Shown one piece after another: positions 34,956 to 44,816 of a stretch of DNA of 64,000 bases. This DNA is from Bacteroidales bacterium UBA6445 (GTDB taxonomy: Bacteria > Bacteroidota > Bacteroidia > Bacteroidales > UBA932), in the NCBI GenBank assembly GCA_002439585.1, contig DJOF01000018.1:19373-83372 (forward strand). The letters are read 5' to 3'. Position numbers and translations under genes: made by a program. The notes under the pieces were generated by a model, which saw only the letters and a list, made by a program, of their open reading frames with translations, did not search any database and was not told the origin of the DNA. Every line of letters begins with the position of its first letter. Position 1 is the first letter of the stretch.

Positions 34956-36386
34956 ATGGGTAGAAAGTATTTTATCGAGAATGCCACGATAGTGACCGGC
35001 AAGGCTGCTTTTCGTGGCAATATTTATATCTCCGAAGGTATAATATCGGAGATCTGGAAGACAGAAGGAGAGGAGGCCGAGCAAAAGCTCCAAGACTATA
35101 AAGTATTTAGATCTAAGGAGATAGATACTTCTTCTGATACCATTACAATTGATGCTTCAGGTAAACTCCTGATGGCTGGAGGAATAGACGCCCATGTGCA
35201 TTTCCGCGAACCTGGCATGACTGCAAAGGCTGACCTTCATTCGGAGTCACGTGCTGCAGTAATAGGCGGCGTTACCTCATTTATAGATATGCCAAATACT
35301 GTCCCACCGGCTACAAGCCTTGAGAGAATAGAGGACAAATGCCACTTGGCGGCAGGCTCTATCGCCAATTTTGGATTCCATATTGGTGCTGACAATACCA
35401 ACCCGGCTCTTCTGGAAGAGTATCTTAAACAAGGCAGCGGCGACAGGTTTGCCGGCATTAAAGTTTTCATGGGTTCTTCGACAGGAAATATGCTCGTGGA
35501 CAGGGGACAGGCTCTTGAGAAACTATTCTCTATACAGGGAGCAAGAATCCTCATACACAGCGAAGACGAACAGATTATCCGTGCAAATATAGCCGAAGCG
35601 AAGTCCAGGTACGGGGAGAATATCCCCATGAGGATGCACCCCTTGATAAGAAGCCGTCAAGCCTGCATAAGGAGCACAGCCAAGGCCTTGGAGATGGCAA
35701 TGCGTCTCGGTACCCGCCTGCATGTGCTCCATGTGACGACTGCTGAGGAGATAGAGATGATCCATACCGCAAAAGGATACAATCCGGAGATTACGGCCGA
35801 GACCTCGGCCAATTACCTGTGGTTCTGTGACGAGGACTATGACCGTCTCGGTCCCCTTGTCAAATGCAATCCTGCCATAAAGTCACCTTCAGACAGGGAG
35901 GCTCTGAGAAAAGCCCTTAAGGACGGTATCATAGATACCATAGGCTCGGATCATGCACCTCATCTCAGGTCAGAGAAAGACCGCCCTTATCTCTCATGTC
36001 CCTCGGGTATGCCTTCGATAGAGCAGACACTTGCGGTACTTCTGACAGTATGCCGGCAGGAAAATATTCCATACACGAGGCTATCTTCCGTATTTTCCGA
36101 GCGCGCAGCAGAGATGTTCGGTATCCGAGATCGAGGCCATGTAGCAAAAGGGAAGGCCGCTGACATAGTCATCATAGATCCTGAGCAGGAGTGTACGGTA
36201 GGGAAGACTGACAAGGGCTGCGGAAGGATAGATTATAAGTGTGGCTGGTCTCCATATGAAGGCGAGACCCTTAGGGGCAATGTGGAAGACGTGTTTGTAG
36301 GGGGCGTACAGGTAGTAAGCAAGGGCTTACCTCTCTTCGGCAACGACATTTGCGCTTCCGGCCGAAGGCTTGTGTTTAGCAAATAA
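34956..36386 (+). CDS. pyrC: Dihydroorotase
   Basis: Zinc amidohydrolase of pyrimidine synthesis (N-carbamoyl-aspartate to dihydroorotate). Metal-binding motifs are present: DAHVHFREPG near the N-terminus, the later histidines in RLHVLHVTTAEE, and the catalytic GSDHAPH. The ATG at 34956 (MGRKYFIENA) is preferred to an upstream GTG at 34941. At about 476 residues this is the longer DHOase class. Its last 60 bases overlap, tail to tail, with the EamA transporter gene on the other strand. Confidence 0.94.
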   Translation: MGRKYFIENATIVTGKAAFRGNIYISEGIISEIWKTEGEEAEQKLQDYKVFRSKEIDTSSDTITIDASGKLLMAGGIDAHVHFREPGMTAKADLHSESRAAVIGGVTSFIDMPNTVPPATSLERIEDKCHLAAGSIANFGFHIGADNTNPALLEEYLKQGSGDRFAGIKVFMGSSTGNMLVDRGQALEKLFSIQGARILIHSEDEQIIRANIAEAKSRYGENIPMRMHPLIRSRQACIRSTAKALEMAMRLGTRLHVLHVTTAEEIEMIHTAKGYNPEITAETSANYLWFCDEDYDRLGPLVKCNPAIKSPSDREALRKALKDGIIDTIGSDHAPHLRSEKDRPYLSCPSGMPSIEQTLAVLLTVCRQENIPYTRLSSVFSERAAEMFGIRDRGHVAKGKAADIVIIDPEQECTVGKTDKGCGRIDYKCGWSPYEGETLRGNVEDVFVGGVQVVSKGLPLFGNDICASGRRLVFSK

Positions 36387-37301
36387 AGGCCGCTTTGCAG
36401 CGTGTTGCGAGAGAAAGACCCCAATGCATGAGAACAGAATCCCTGTCCACTGCAGCTTTGTAAGGTATTCGTGTCCCAATATCCATCCGGCAATTGCCGT
36501 AAACACCGGTATCGTAGCTAAGAAGATGCTTGATTTTGCGACTCCAAGCATCTTGATCGTATTGGCCCATAGCGAGAAAGCGATGCTCGAGCAGAGAACG
36601 GCGAGGCAAAGGATCGGATTCCAGACGTCCCAGGACATGTAAATCTCGGCGTTGAAGTCTGCGAGGCCGCGGCTTGCAAACAGAGGAAACAGATAGATCG
36701 ATCCGAAAAGGAACTGGTACATCACAATGACTGTCGGCTCGTATCTCGATGAGAGGCATTTGGTAAAAGTGGCATGTCCAACTTCAGCAAGTACAGCAAT
36801 AAGCAGAAGTGCCATGCCTAACCAGAAAGCTGAGCCTACTGTGCCTGCACAAAGTGTTACCATTATAATCCCACCTATGCATATAAGAATCCCCGCCATA
36901 TTGAGCAGTGATATCTTCTCCTTGAAAAGCATGACTCCCGCGGCCACAGAGAAGATAGGGCTTGAGGCTATGATCATTGAACTGTAAGTCGGAGACTCTG
37001 TAAATCTTATCCCGTAAGTCTCGCAGATGAAATAGATTAAAGGCTCGAACAGGGCAAGTAAAAGGAATCTCGGCAGATCATTCTTCTGGATAGCCATCTT
37101 CTTGCCGGTGAATGCATTAAGCACAAGTAAGACGATTCCGGCCAGAAGAATCCTGACAAAGACTATGTATTCCACAGGTATACCTTTGGACAGCAGCGAG
37201 TTGCTCCATATATATGACATTCCCCACAAGATGATTGAGAGTAATGAAAGTATATATGTCAAGGCTGTTATCTGGTGCTTTGCGGCAGAATTACTTCTCA
37301 T
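36327..37301 (-). CDS. EamA/DMT family exporter
   Basis: A 324-residue inner-membrane protein with ten hydrophobic segments in two EamA repeats (GMSYIWSNSLLSKGIPVEYIV and GHATFTKCLSSRYEPTVIVMYQF mark the starts). These are drug/metabolite exporters, often of amino acids or related molecules; the substrate is unknown. The C-terminal tail of about 20 residues (KRPLFAKHKPSAG onwards) is encoded by the strand opposite the end of pyrC and is probably cytoplasmic. Confidence 0.9.
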   Translation of the reverse strand: MRSNSAAKHQITALTYILSLLSIILWGMSYIWSNSLLSKGIPVEYIVFVRILLAGIVLLVLNAFTGKKMAIQKNDLPRFLLLALFEPLIYFICETYGIRFTESPTYSSMIIASSPIFSVAAGVMLFKEKISLLNMAGILICIGGIIMVTLCAGTVGSAFWLGMALLLIAVLAEVGHATFTKCLSSRYEPTVIVMYQFLFGSIYLFPLFASRGLADFNAEIYMSWDVWNPILCLAVLCSSIAFSLWANTIKMLGVAKSSIFLATIPVFTAIAGWILGHEYLTKLQWTGILFSCIGVFLSQHAAKRPLFAKHKPSAGSANVVAEER

Positions 37302-37321
37302 GGCTATTCCGGATTATACTG

Positions 37322-37329
37322 CAAATATA
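37322..37329 (-). promoter_or_regulatory. -7 box of the EamA gene
   Basis: TATATTTG on the minus strand, just upstream of the ATG; the -33 box is not convincing. The leader would be only about 14 bases. Confidence 0.4.
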
Positions 37330-37384
37330 ATTTTTATTAAGCAAATGGCCAAGATAAGTTTCCTTTTATAGTGATTTTTAGATT

Positions 37385-39517
37385 TTAACTTATAAGTTTT
37401 AAAGAAATTCGTCTTCTGTCTAAGTCTACTCCTATAACCTGCACCTTGATGTGCTGGTGGAGCTTGAGAGGGATCTTGCCTTTGTTGCCTTCTCCCATCT
37501 TGGATATGTGTATGAGACCGTTCTCGTGTATGCCTATGTCGACAAAGGCTCCGAAATCGGTAATATTTGTCACAATTCCAGGTATCTCCATTCCTTCAGA
37601 CAGGTCCTCTATGTCATGGATGTCTTCTGCAAATGAAAATTCTGTCGCGCTTTCCCTTGGATCACGTCCAGGTTTTGCAAGTTCCTTGAGGATATCACGT
37701 ACGGTAGGAAGTCCGAAATCCTCTTCAATATATTTCTCAGGGTCAATCTTTGCACAGAGGGTGGCATTGCCTGCCAGTGACGATGCAGGGATACCGAGGT
37801 CCGTTGCCATTCGGTCTACTATATGATATGACTCAGGATGAACGGCCGAATTGTCCAATGGATTGCTGCCTCCGCGTATGCGAAGGAATCCGGCAGCCTG
37901 CTCGAAGGCCTTTGCCCCGAGTCTTGGAACTTTGAGCAGCTCCTGCCTTGAATGGAAGCCTCCATTGTCGGTGCGGTATTTGATTATAGCACCTGCAAGT
38001 GACGGCCCGATACCGGATACGTAAGCAAGAAGATAGGGACTTGCTGTGTTGAGGTCTACGCCAACGCTGTTGACGCATATTGTCACAGTATTGTCAAGTT
38101 TCTCCTTTAGAAGAGTCTGGTCAACGTCGTACTGGTACTGGCCTACTCCAATGGACTTTGGATCTATCTTCACAAGCTCTGACAGAGGGTCCATAAGCCT
38201 TCTCCCGATTGATACTGCACCTCTTACCGTGACGTCTTCGTCCGGGAACTCCTGCCTTGCCACTTCCGAAGCCGAGTATATCGAGGCGCCACTTTCACTT
38301 ACCATATATACCTTACAGTTCTCCGGAAGGTGAATTCTCTTGACGAAATCTTCTGTCTCACGGCTTGCTGTCCCGTTGCCGATGGCGATTGCTTCGATTG
38401 AAAATTCATCGATCATGCGGCTCAGGGCCGATATTGCTTTGATTTTCTGGTTGAGGGGCGGATGTGGATAGATTATCTCATGGTGAAGTAGGGCTCCGTG
38501 CTCATCGAGACAGACTATCTTGCAGCCGTTGCGGAATCCAGGATCAATTGCCATAGTACGTTTCTGCCCGACAGGAGGGGCAAGAAGAAGCTGCCTTAGA
38601 TTCTCTCCGAAAACAGAGATCGATTCCTTGTCAGCCTTTGCCTTGTACTCCTTCAAAATCTCAGTGCTTATGGATGGCTCAAGTAGACGTTTGTATGCAT
38701 CATCTATGGCCGCTCTCATCTGTTTGCCTGTCTCAGGCTGGGGGTATCCAACCTGCTGGCAATAGTCATAGTAGAGCTTGTTGCCGCATTTCTCGGCATC
38801 TGCATCTATCTTTACCGAAAGCCAACCTTCTGACACTCCCCTAAGGATAGCAAGAAGGCGGTGTGAAGCCATCCGAGAGAGTGGCTCGCTGTAGTCAAAA
38901 TAGGTTCTGAATTTCTGTGCGTCCTGAGAGGTGGTTCCGGCCTTGGTGACCTTGGAGGTGAGCCTTTTTGTCCTGAAGATGGTTCTGAGAGCCTCTCTTG
39001 CAATGGCGGAATCGGAGATACGCTCCGCTATGATGTCCCTTGCCCCGGAGAGTGCAGCCTCTGCATCTGGGACTTTGTCTCCTGTATATTTCGCGGCTTC
39101 CCTGTAAGGATCTCTTGTACTGTGATTGTAGATGGCGTCTGCCAGCGGTCCAAGTCCAGCTTCCTTTGCTGCCGTAGCCCTTGTCCTCCTCTTTGGCCGG
39201 AAAGGCAGGTAAAGGTCTTCCAATGCAGTAGAGCTCACGCACGATTCTATTTCTTCTCTAAGCTCAGGGGTAAGCTTGCCGAGAGACTCGATAGTGGCGA
39301 GTATAGTCTCTTTCCGTTTCTCCATCTCAGCGAAGGTATCGGTCCAATGCTGGATCTCAGCTACCTGTTCGTCGTCTAGTCCGCCCGTTCGCTCTTTTCT
39401 GTAACGGCTAATAAAAGGTATGGTCGCCCCTTCCTCAATGAGTGCAGCGCAGTTCTCCACCTGCCAGTCCTTGATGCCGAGCAGGCCTGATATGTACTGG
39501 ATATACTGGTTTTTCAT
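37385..39517 (-). CDS. Tex family RNA-binding transcription accessory protein
   Basis: A 710-residue Tex protein with the usual order: N-terminal helical domain, YqgF-like RNase H fold (MAIDPGFRNGCKIVCLDEHG, about residue 320), helix-hairpin-helix pair (VSGIGPSLAGAIIKYR and KVPRLGAKAFEQAAG), and C-terminal S1 domain (GIVTNITDFGAFVDIGIHENGLIH). It binds RNA and affects transcription and stress tolerance. The start is 5 bases after the ClC gene stop, so the two form an operon. Confidence 0.96.
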   Translation of the reverse strand: MKNQYIQYISGLLGIKDWQVENCAALIEEGATIPFISRYRKERTGGLDDEQVAEIQHWTDTFAEMEKRKETILATIESLGKLTPELREEIESCVSSTALEDLYLPFRPKRRTRATAAKEAGLGPLADAIYNHSTRDPYREAAKYTGDKVPDAEAALSGARDIIAERISDSAIAREALRTIFRTKRLTSKVTKAGTTSQDAQKFRTYFDYSEPLSRMASHRLLAILRGVSEGWLSVKIDADAEKCGNKLYYDYCQQVGYPQPETGKQMRAAIDDAYKRLLEPSISTEILKEYKAKADKESISVFGENLRQLLLAPPVGQKRTMAIDPGFRNGCKIVCLDEHGALLHHEIIYPHPPLNQKIKAISALSRMIDEFSIEAIAIGNGTASRETEDFVKRIHLPENCKVYMVSESGASIYSASEVARQEFPDEDVTVRGAVSIGRRLMDPLSELVKIDPKSIGVGQYQYDVDQTLLKEKLDNTVTICVNSVGVDLNTASPYLLAYVSGIGPSLAGAIIKYRTDNGGFHSRQELLKVPRLGAKAFEQAAGFLRIRGGSNPLDNSAVHPESYHIVDRMATDLGIPASSLAGNATLCAKIDPEKYIEEDFGLPTVRDILKELAKPGRDPRESATEFSFAEDIHDIEDLSEGMEIPGIVTNITDFGAFVDIGIHENGLIHISKMGEGNKGKIPLKLHQHIKVQVIGVDLDRRRISLKLIS

Positions 39518-39522
39518 GTTAT

Positions 39523-41307
39523 TTAATCTTGTGAGAGTTCCTTTAATTCATTGCGGTATGCTGAGAAGATCTTGGATTTGGATACGAATCCCATATATGT
39601 GCGGTCTTTCTTGATGACAGGTAGATTCCATGCGTCAGTAGATTCGAACTTGGCCATGACGCTGTCCATCTTCTCGTCTTCATACACGTATGCCGGAGAA
39701 GATTTCATATAGTTGTATACATGCATTGTATTGTATAGGGATGTCCTGAACATGTCGCCTCTCACGCATTCAAGCGACACATATCCCTGGAAATGATTCT
39801 TGCTGTCTACAACAGGGAAAATATTCCTTGATGACTTGGAAATGACTTGCACGAATTCGCCCAGCGTTGCATCTATCTTGACAGGACTGAAGTTGGTCTC
39901 TATAAGATCGGTAGTCTTCAGCAGGGTAAGCACTGCCTGGTCGCTGTCGTGGGTCAGCAGGTCTCCACTCTTGGCTATTCGCTTTGTGTATATGGAATAT
40001 TTCTCGAAAATCCTCATCGTACCGAAGGCGATTGTTGCTGTGATGATGAGCGGTATGAAAAGTTCATAACCGCCGGAAATTTCAGCTATAAGGAAGATTG
40101 CTGTCATCGGTGCCTGCATTACTCCGGCCATAAGACCGGCCATCCCGACAAGTACGAAATTCTGCTCCGGCACTGTAAACTGTGTCCCTGCCATAGTCAA
40201 GTTAGTAACCCTTGCTAAGATAAATCCTGCAAGAGCCCCGACGAAAAGAGTAGGTCCGAAAGTACCTCCTACACCTCCTCCTGAATTGGTCAGAGTCATA
40301 GAGAATACTTTCAGCAGCAAGATCAGAGCAAAGAATACAGGTACTAGATGGGGGCTCTCAAGCATGAATGCGAGTATTGTATCCCCACGATAGGATATAT
40401 CCTGGCCGTTGAGAAGGGGAGAGAGAGCATCATAGCCTTCACCGTAGAGTGGTGGGAAAAGAAATATGAGGAGTCCGAGCCCTACAGCACAGAATGCCCA
40501 TTTGGTGTAGGGGCTTCTGACTTTGCTAAGCCTGTCTTCCAGCCATAGAGTAGTCCGCAGGAAATAGAGTGAACACAGGCCGCAGAAGCCGCCGAGAAGT
40601 ATGTAGAACGGTACGTTCCTTATGGCAAAAGGAGTAAGCGTGCACTCAAACGGAAGAGAATCTCCGAGGAAAATGTATGAGACCATGGTGGCCGATACCG
40701 TGGAGATGAGCAGCGGCATCATGGACGTCATGGAGATATTGAAAAGCAGAATTTCCAATGTGAATAGGACTCCGGCGAGGGGTGCCTTGAATATCCCTGC
40801 CACAGCGCCTGCCGCACCACAGCCAAGCAAGATGGTTATACTTCGATATGACATCCCGAGGTATCTGGCGAAATTGGACCCTATCGCAGCACCTGTGTAT
40901 ACTATCGGGGCTTCAGCTCCTACAGAACCTCCAAACCCGATAGTCAGGGAACTTGTCAGTAGGGATGACCACATGTTGTGAGGTCGTATGCGCGATTCGT
41001 TACGGGATATCGCGAGCAGTACTTTTGTTACCCCGTGTCCGATGTTGTCCTTGATGACGTATTTCAGAAGCAGCATTGACAGGAGCATGCCGATCCCAGG
41101 ATAGATCAGATAAAGGTAATTGTCTGCTATCCCGGAGAACCAGGATGTGAGAGCCGAATGTATGGCATGTATCAAGACCTCAAGCAGTACAGCTGCAAGG
41201 CCACTTGATATGCCTACCAAAAGCGACAGTAGGAGAAGCTTCTTCTTCTCCGACATGTCGCGCAGTATATTCCTTGCCCTTATGGCTGTTGCCTTGATCC
41301 GATGCAT
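39523..41307 (-). CDS. ClC chloride channel/antiporter with two CBS domains
   Basis: The start at 41307 (MHRIKATAIRARN) is chosen because a further-upstream in-frame ATG at 41358 lies inside the terminator of the preceding gene. The ClC core spans about residues 20-430 with GAEAPIVYTG, in which the gating Glu of the GxExP motif is kept, hinting at H+/Cl- antiport. Two CBS domains (about 450-590) form the regulatory tail. It is co-transcribed with tex downstream. Confidence 0.93.
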   Translation of the reverse strand: MHRIKATAIRARNILRDMSEKKKLLLLSLLVGISSGLAAVLLEVLIHAIHSALTSWFSGIADNYLYLIYPGIGMLLSMLLLKYVIKDNIGHGVTKVLLAISRNESRIRPHNMWSSLLTSSLTIGFGGSVGAEAPIVYTGAAIGSNFARYLGMSYRSITILLGCGAAGAVAGIFKAPLAGVLFTLEILLFNISMTSMMPLLISTVSATMVSYIFLGDSLPFECTLTPFAIRNVPFYILLGGFCGLCSLYFLRTTLWLEDRLSKVRSPYTKWAFCAVGLGLLIFLFPPLYGEGYDALSPLLNGQDISYRGDTILAFMLESPHLVPVFFALILLLKVFSMTLTNSGGGVGGTFGPTLFVGALAGFILARVTNLTMAGTQFTVPEQNFVLVGMAGLMAGVMQAPMTAIFLIAEISGGYELFIPLIITATIAFGTMRIFEKYSIYTKRIAKSGDLLTHDSDQAVLTLLKTTDLIETNFSPVKIDATLGEFVQVISKSSRNIFPVVDSKNHFQGYVSLECVRGDMFRTSLYNTMHVYNYMKSSPAYVYEDEKMDSVMAKFESTDAWNLPVIKKDRTYMGFVSKSKIFSAYRNELKELSQD

Positions 41308-41311
41308 TTTA

Positions 41312-41319
41312 CAAAGGTA
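41312..41319 (-). promoter_or_regulatory. -7 box immediately before the ClC start
   Basis: TACCTTTG on the minus strand ends 4 bases before the ATG at 41307, between the S41 terminator and the start codon. If used, the mRNA would be leaderless or nearly so. No TTTG is found at the usual distance. Confidence 0.4.
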
Positions 41320-41352
41320 CAAAAAAACGGGCAGGCCAAGCGGCCCACCCGT
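41320..41352 (-). terminator. Terminator of the S41 protease gene
   Basis: 11-bp stem with two G-U pairs (41327-41337 with 41342-41352), loop AAGC, then seven T on the minus strand. It is 23 bases past the stop of the protease gene. Confidence 0.9.
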
Positions 41353-41375
41353 AATCATATATGTTCTTGTCCTAA

Positions 41376-44300
41376 TTATTTCGCCTCATCAGCCTTCGTC
41401 TCTGCAAGCATCTCCTTTACTGCAGCCTCAAGCTGCTTATCCTCTCCTTTGAGGACAGACGCAGGATCATTGTAGACGAGGATATCAGGCTCTACCTGAT
41501 GATTCTCACTGTAATAACCCTTGTCAACGCACCACGAGCCTACTTGAGGAATGCCAAATATTATAGTAGAGTTGATCTGAGACTCCCACCATACGGCTGT
41601 CATTGTACCGGCAACAGGAGTACCTATAAGTTTGCCGATTCCGAGTGCCTGATAAGCGTAGGGGAAGCCACAAGCGTCAGAGTAGTTGTCCTCGCACACG
41701 AGAACGCAGGAAGGCTTGGTCCATTTGCTGTAAGGGTCATGGCCGATATACTGTCCGCGAGGTTTGTAATCAACGTAAACCTTGCCGCTGAGGAAGGTGA
41801 CAAGGTCATCGTGAAGCCAGCCTCCTCCGTTGTGTCGGGTGTCCACGATAAGGGCATCCGTATTGCGGTACTTGCCGAGAGCTTTGGAATATACCTCACG
41901 GAAACTCGGCGAGTTCATACCCTCAACATGCACATATCCGATCTTTCCGTTTGAGAGTTCTTTTACTTTCTCCTCACGCTGGCGAACCCACCTGTTGTAC
42001 AGAAGGGCATAGTCGGAATAACCAGGTTCAAGATAGAGCTCAACCTCTTTCTTTCCTCCTTTCTTCAGTGTGACGGCAGTCTTCTTGCCAGCTTTGCCAG
42101 TCAGAATGCTGTACCAGTCTTCACCCGCCTTGATCACCTTTCCTTCAATGGAATAGACAACGTCACCAGCCTTGACCTCAGGATACGCGAGCTGAAGAGG
42201 ACCATCGGGTAGCACTTCCTTGATCTTGAGCCCGTCTCCCTCGTAATCTTCGTCATATATTACTCCGAGAGTGCCGAGATTGAGGCCGGACCTGTAGTAA
42301 TACCTTCCTCCAGTATGTGAGGCATTCAGTTCACCGAGAATCTCTGAGAGAAGCTCCTGGAAGTCGAAATTGTTGTTGATATAAGGTAAGAACTGGCTAT
42401 AATTCTGCTTGTAGTAATCCCAGTCAACTCCGTGAAGGTTCGGATCGTAGAATTTCTCCTTTACCTGTTTCCACATATGGTCGAAGATGTACTGTCTCTC
42501 GGCCATAGGCTTGAACTCATATTCTCCAGAGTAGCTTATGGACTTGGTGTCTCCGCCTGCAATGCCGATACGGGAGATGCCTCTGCCGGAAGCAATGTAT
42601 ATATACTTCCCATCTCGTGAAGGTATAATGCTTCCTGCTACGCCCTTCTTCAGGACAGTAACATTTCCTTCTTTCATGTCTCTGACACAGAGATCGTAGC
42701 TGCTCTCAAGCCTTACTTCATAGTAGAGTTTGGTTCCGTCCTCAGTAAGATAATGATCCCCAAGCCTGCCGGAGAAACCTGTGAGCCTTATTATCCTGTC
42801 GGCCCTATTCTCAAGGTCGAGCTTTAGTTTCTCAGGCTTCTTCTTGTCGGTGCTGTCCTTCTTGTCTTTCTTCTCCTCCTCTTTCTTGTCAGAGCCGTCG
42901 AGAAGCTTCGCAATCTCAGCATCTTCCTTGTCGCGGAGGAATTTTGTCATAGTCTCTCCGTCGAAGAACATGATGTACACGTCACCTTCTGCGCCCCAAC
43001 TTCCGTGGCTTCTGTAACCGTCTTTGTCGGACTCCCATGTCATGGCCTTTCCTCCAAGAGCCCATCTGAAAGCGGAGTCTGAGTATCCGCTTAAGGTAAG
43101 ATCTGTAATCTCCTTAGTGTCGATGTCAATGACAGCTATATCCTCATTGTTCCAACCACCATTGGCTTGATAAGTCGTGAGAAGATAATGGCTGTCCGGA
43201 CTCCACTCAAAAGAGAGATCGCCATCTATATAGGAGTAATTCGCTCCTTTGAGAAGGGAAATGGTCTTACCACCCTTTGTGGGTTTGATAACAAGCTCTG
43301 TTCTGTCCCTTAGGTATGCTACATATTTCCCGTCAGGGGATACCGAAGGCTGGAAACATGTCTCGCCCTCGTCGGAGAAAAGCTCTTCCTTGAACTCTGT
43401 GGCATAGGTGAAATATTTGTCATCCTTGTTGACCAGGGAAGTGCGCCATATACCCCAATTGCCGTCTCTCTCAGCAGAGTAGTAGAGAGTGCGCCCGTCT
43501 TCAGAGAAACTTACATTTCTCTCTTGTGTCGCAGTATTTGTGATACGCTTTGTGGTCTTGTAATCGGCTGAAGTGACGAATACCTCGCCTCTTATGATGA
43601 GGGCAAGTTCCTTTCCATCAGGGGAAATATCGATAGCATTCGCTCCTCCGTTGAGGATATATTTCTCGATGTCCTTCTCTTTCTGGTCAGAGAAAATAGA
43701 GATCTCCACTTTCTCAGGCTCTCCACCTTCCTTAAGAGTGTAAAGATCACCGTTGTAGGAAAATGCTATAGTGCCGTTGTCTGATACTGAAATGTACCTG
43801 ACAGGGTTTTTGGTCTCGAAAGTAAGCTGCTTTACTTCTGAAGGCGAGGATACCGAACTCTTGTATATGTTCATGGCCTTGCCGTCACGCTCGCTCAAGT
43901 AGTAGAAAGTATCTCCGTCAGAGGCAAATACCGGATTCCGGTCTTCCCCGATATAATCTGAAAGTTTGGTGAATGTGCCTTCTGCGCTGATTCTAAGCTT
44001 CGAGCTGCCACTGATCGGCTTGTATGCCCAGATATCCTTGGTGACTGCCGAAGTGTGGTGCTTCCTCATAGGATCCTCGTAGCCTTTCCAATCCTCATAG
44101 ATTATCGTGCCGTCTTTGGCAAAACTTATTGCCGAGATAGGCAGTGAAGTGATCCTCTCCGGACGCCTTCCATCGAGATCAGTGAAATACAGTTGGGCTT
44201 CTCCTGGAAATCCGTCAAAATCGGTATCCAGCTCAATATTGGCGGAGAAGATGACCTTGCCGTCGGGAAGTACTGCTCTCAATGTCTCATTGCCTGGGTG

Positions 44301-44618
44301 GAAGGTAAGTCTCTTTGGAGTACCGCCTTCTGCCGTAGTCACAAAGATGTCCTTGCTTCCTTCCCTGTAAGATGTGAAAACTATGCTCTTGCTGTCAGCG
44401 GTCCATATAGGCTCCGAATCATAGGACTCATTTGTAGTTATCTGTAAAGCCCGGCCTCCGGTGGCTGGTACTACAAAGATGTCACCCTTGTAGCTGAATG
44501 CAATCTTGCTTCCGTCAGGGGAAATATCATTCTTCCTAATCCATTTGGGGGTCTCCTGAGCAAATGCCACCCCATATGCTATAAGGGCAGCGGTTGCGAT
44601 TGTAATGATTCTCTTCAT
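41376..44618 (-). CDS. Tricorn-like S41 family peptidase
   Basis: A 1080-residue secreted protein with signal peptide MKRIITIATAALIAYGVAFA. Two WD40/PD40-type beta-propellers take up about residues 25-680 (repeated motifs such as ISPDGSKIAFSYKGDIFVV and VSPDGKYVAYLRD). A Lys/Asp/Glu-rich insert (EEEKKDKKDSTDKKKPE) lies near 590. Then come a tricorn C1-like helix bundle, a PDZ domain (about 775-865) and the S41 catalytic domain (DALIVDTRHNGGGW; Ser region YSDACGF). It resembles archaeal tricorn protease but is exported, so it likely degrades peptides in the periplasm. It stands alone between terminators. Confidence 0.93.
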   Translation of the reverse strand: MKRIITIATAALIAYGVAFAQETPKWIRKNDISPDGSKIAFSYKGDIFVVPATGGRALQITTNESYDSEPIWTADSKSIVFTSYREGSKDIFVTTAEGGTPKRLTFHPGNETLRAVLPDGKVIFSANIELDTDFDGFPGEAQLYFTDLDGRRPERITSLPISAISFAKDGTIIYEDWKGYEDPMRKHHTSAVTKDIWAYKPISGSSKLRISAEGTFTKLSDYIGEDRNPVFASDGDTFYYLSERDGKAMNIYKSSVSSPSEVKQLTFETKNPVRYISVSDNGTIAFSYNGDLYTLKEGGEPEKVEISIFSDQKEKDIEKYILNGGANAIDISPDGKELALIIRGEVFVTSADYKTTKRITNTATQERNVSFSEDGRTLYYSAERDGNWGIWRTSLVNKDDKYFTYATEFKEELFSDEGETCFQPSVSPDGKYVAYLRDRTELVIKPTKGGKTISLLKGANYSYIDGDLSFEWSPDSHYLLTTYQANGGWNNEDIAVIDIDTKEITDLTLSGYSDSAFRWALGGKAMTWESDKDGYRSHGSWGAEGDVYIMFFDGETMTKFLRDKEDAEIAKLLDGSDKKEEEKKDKKDSTDKKKPEKLKLDLENRADRIIRLTGFSGRLGDHYLTEDGTKLYYEVRLESSYDLCVRDMKEGNVTVLKKGVAGSIIPSRDGKYIYIASGRGISRIGIAGGDTKSISYSGEYEFKPMAERQYIFDHMWKQVKEKFYDPNLHGVDWDYYKQNYSQFLPYINNNFDFQELLSEILGELNASHTGGRYYYRSGLNLGTLGVIYDEDYEGDGLKIKEVLPDGPLQLAYPEVKAGDVVYSIEGKVIKAGEDWYSILTGKAGKKTAVTLKKGGKKEVELYLEPGYSDYALLYNRWVRQREEKVKELSNGKIGYVHVEGMNSPSFREVYSKALGKYRNTDALIVDTRHNGGGWLHDDLVTFLSGKVYVDYKPRGQYIGHDPYSKWTKPSCVLVCEDNYSDACGFPYAYQALGIGKLIGTPVAGTMTAVWWESQINSTIIFGIPQVGSWCVDKGYYSENHQVEPDILVYNDPASVLKGEDKQLEAAVKEMLAETKADEAK

Positions 44619-44653
44619 TCTATAGTATTTGTAAGTTCATGCAAATCTATCAG

Positions 44654-44683
44654 CAAATATAATCTTTTATTATGGCATACAAA
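44654..44683 (-). promoter_or_regulatory. Promoter of the S41 protease gene
   Basis: Minus strand TTTG (44683-44680), 18-bp spacer, TATATTTG (44661-44654); the spacer is one base short of the usual 19-21. It overlaps the groEL terminator's T-run. The leader would be about 30 bases. Confidence 0.5.
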
Positions 44684-44719
44684 AAAAGGACAGCGCAAGA
44701 TCTCTCTTGTACTGTCCTT
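44680..44719 (-). terminator. Terminator of groES-groEL
   Basis: 8-bp core stem extended by partial pairing (44686-44700 with 44705-44719), then seven T on the minus strand, about 100 bases past the groEL stop. Confidence 0.85.
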
Positions 44720-44816
44720 ATGCTTGTGCTTGTCTATTGAAGCGGCTTGAAGAATTAAACTGCTTCCAAATCAAGCGTTATTATGTTCTAAATTAGGTAT
44801 TATCATACCCTTTGAA

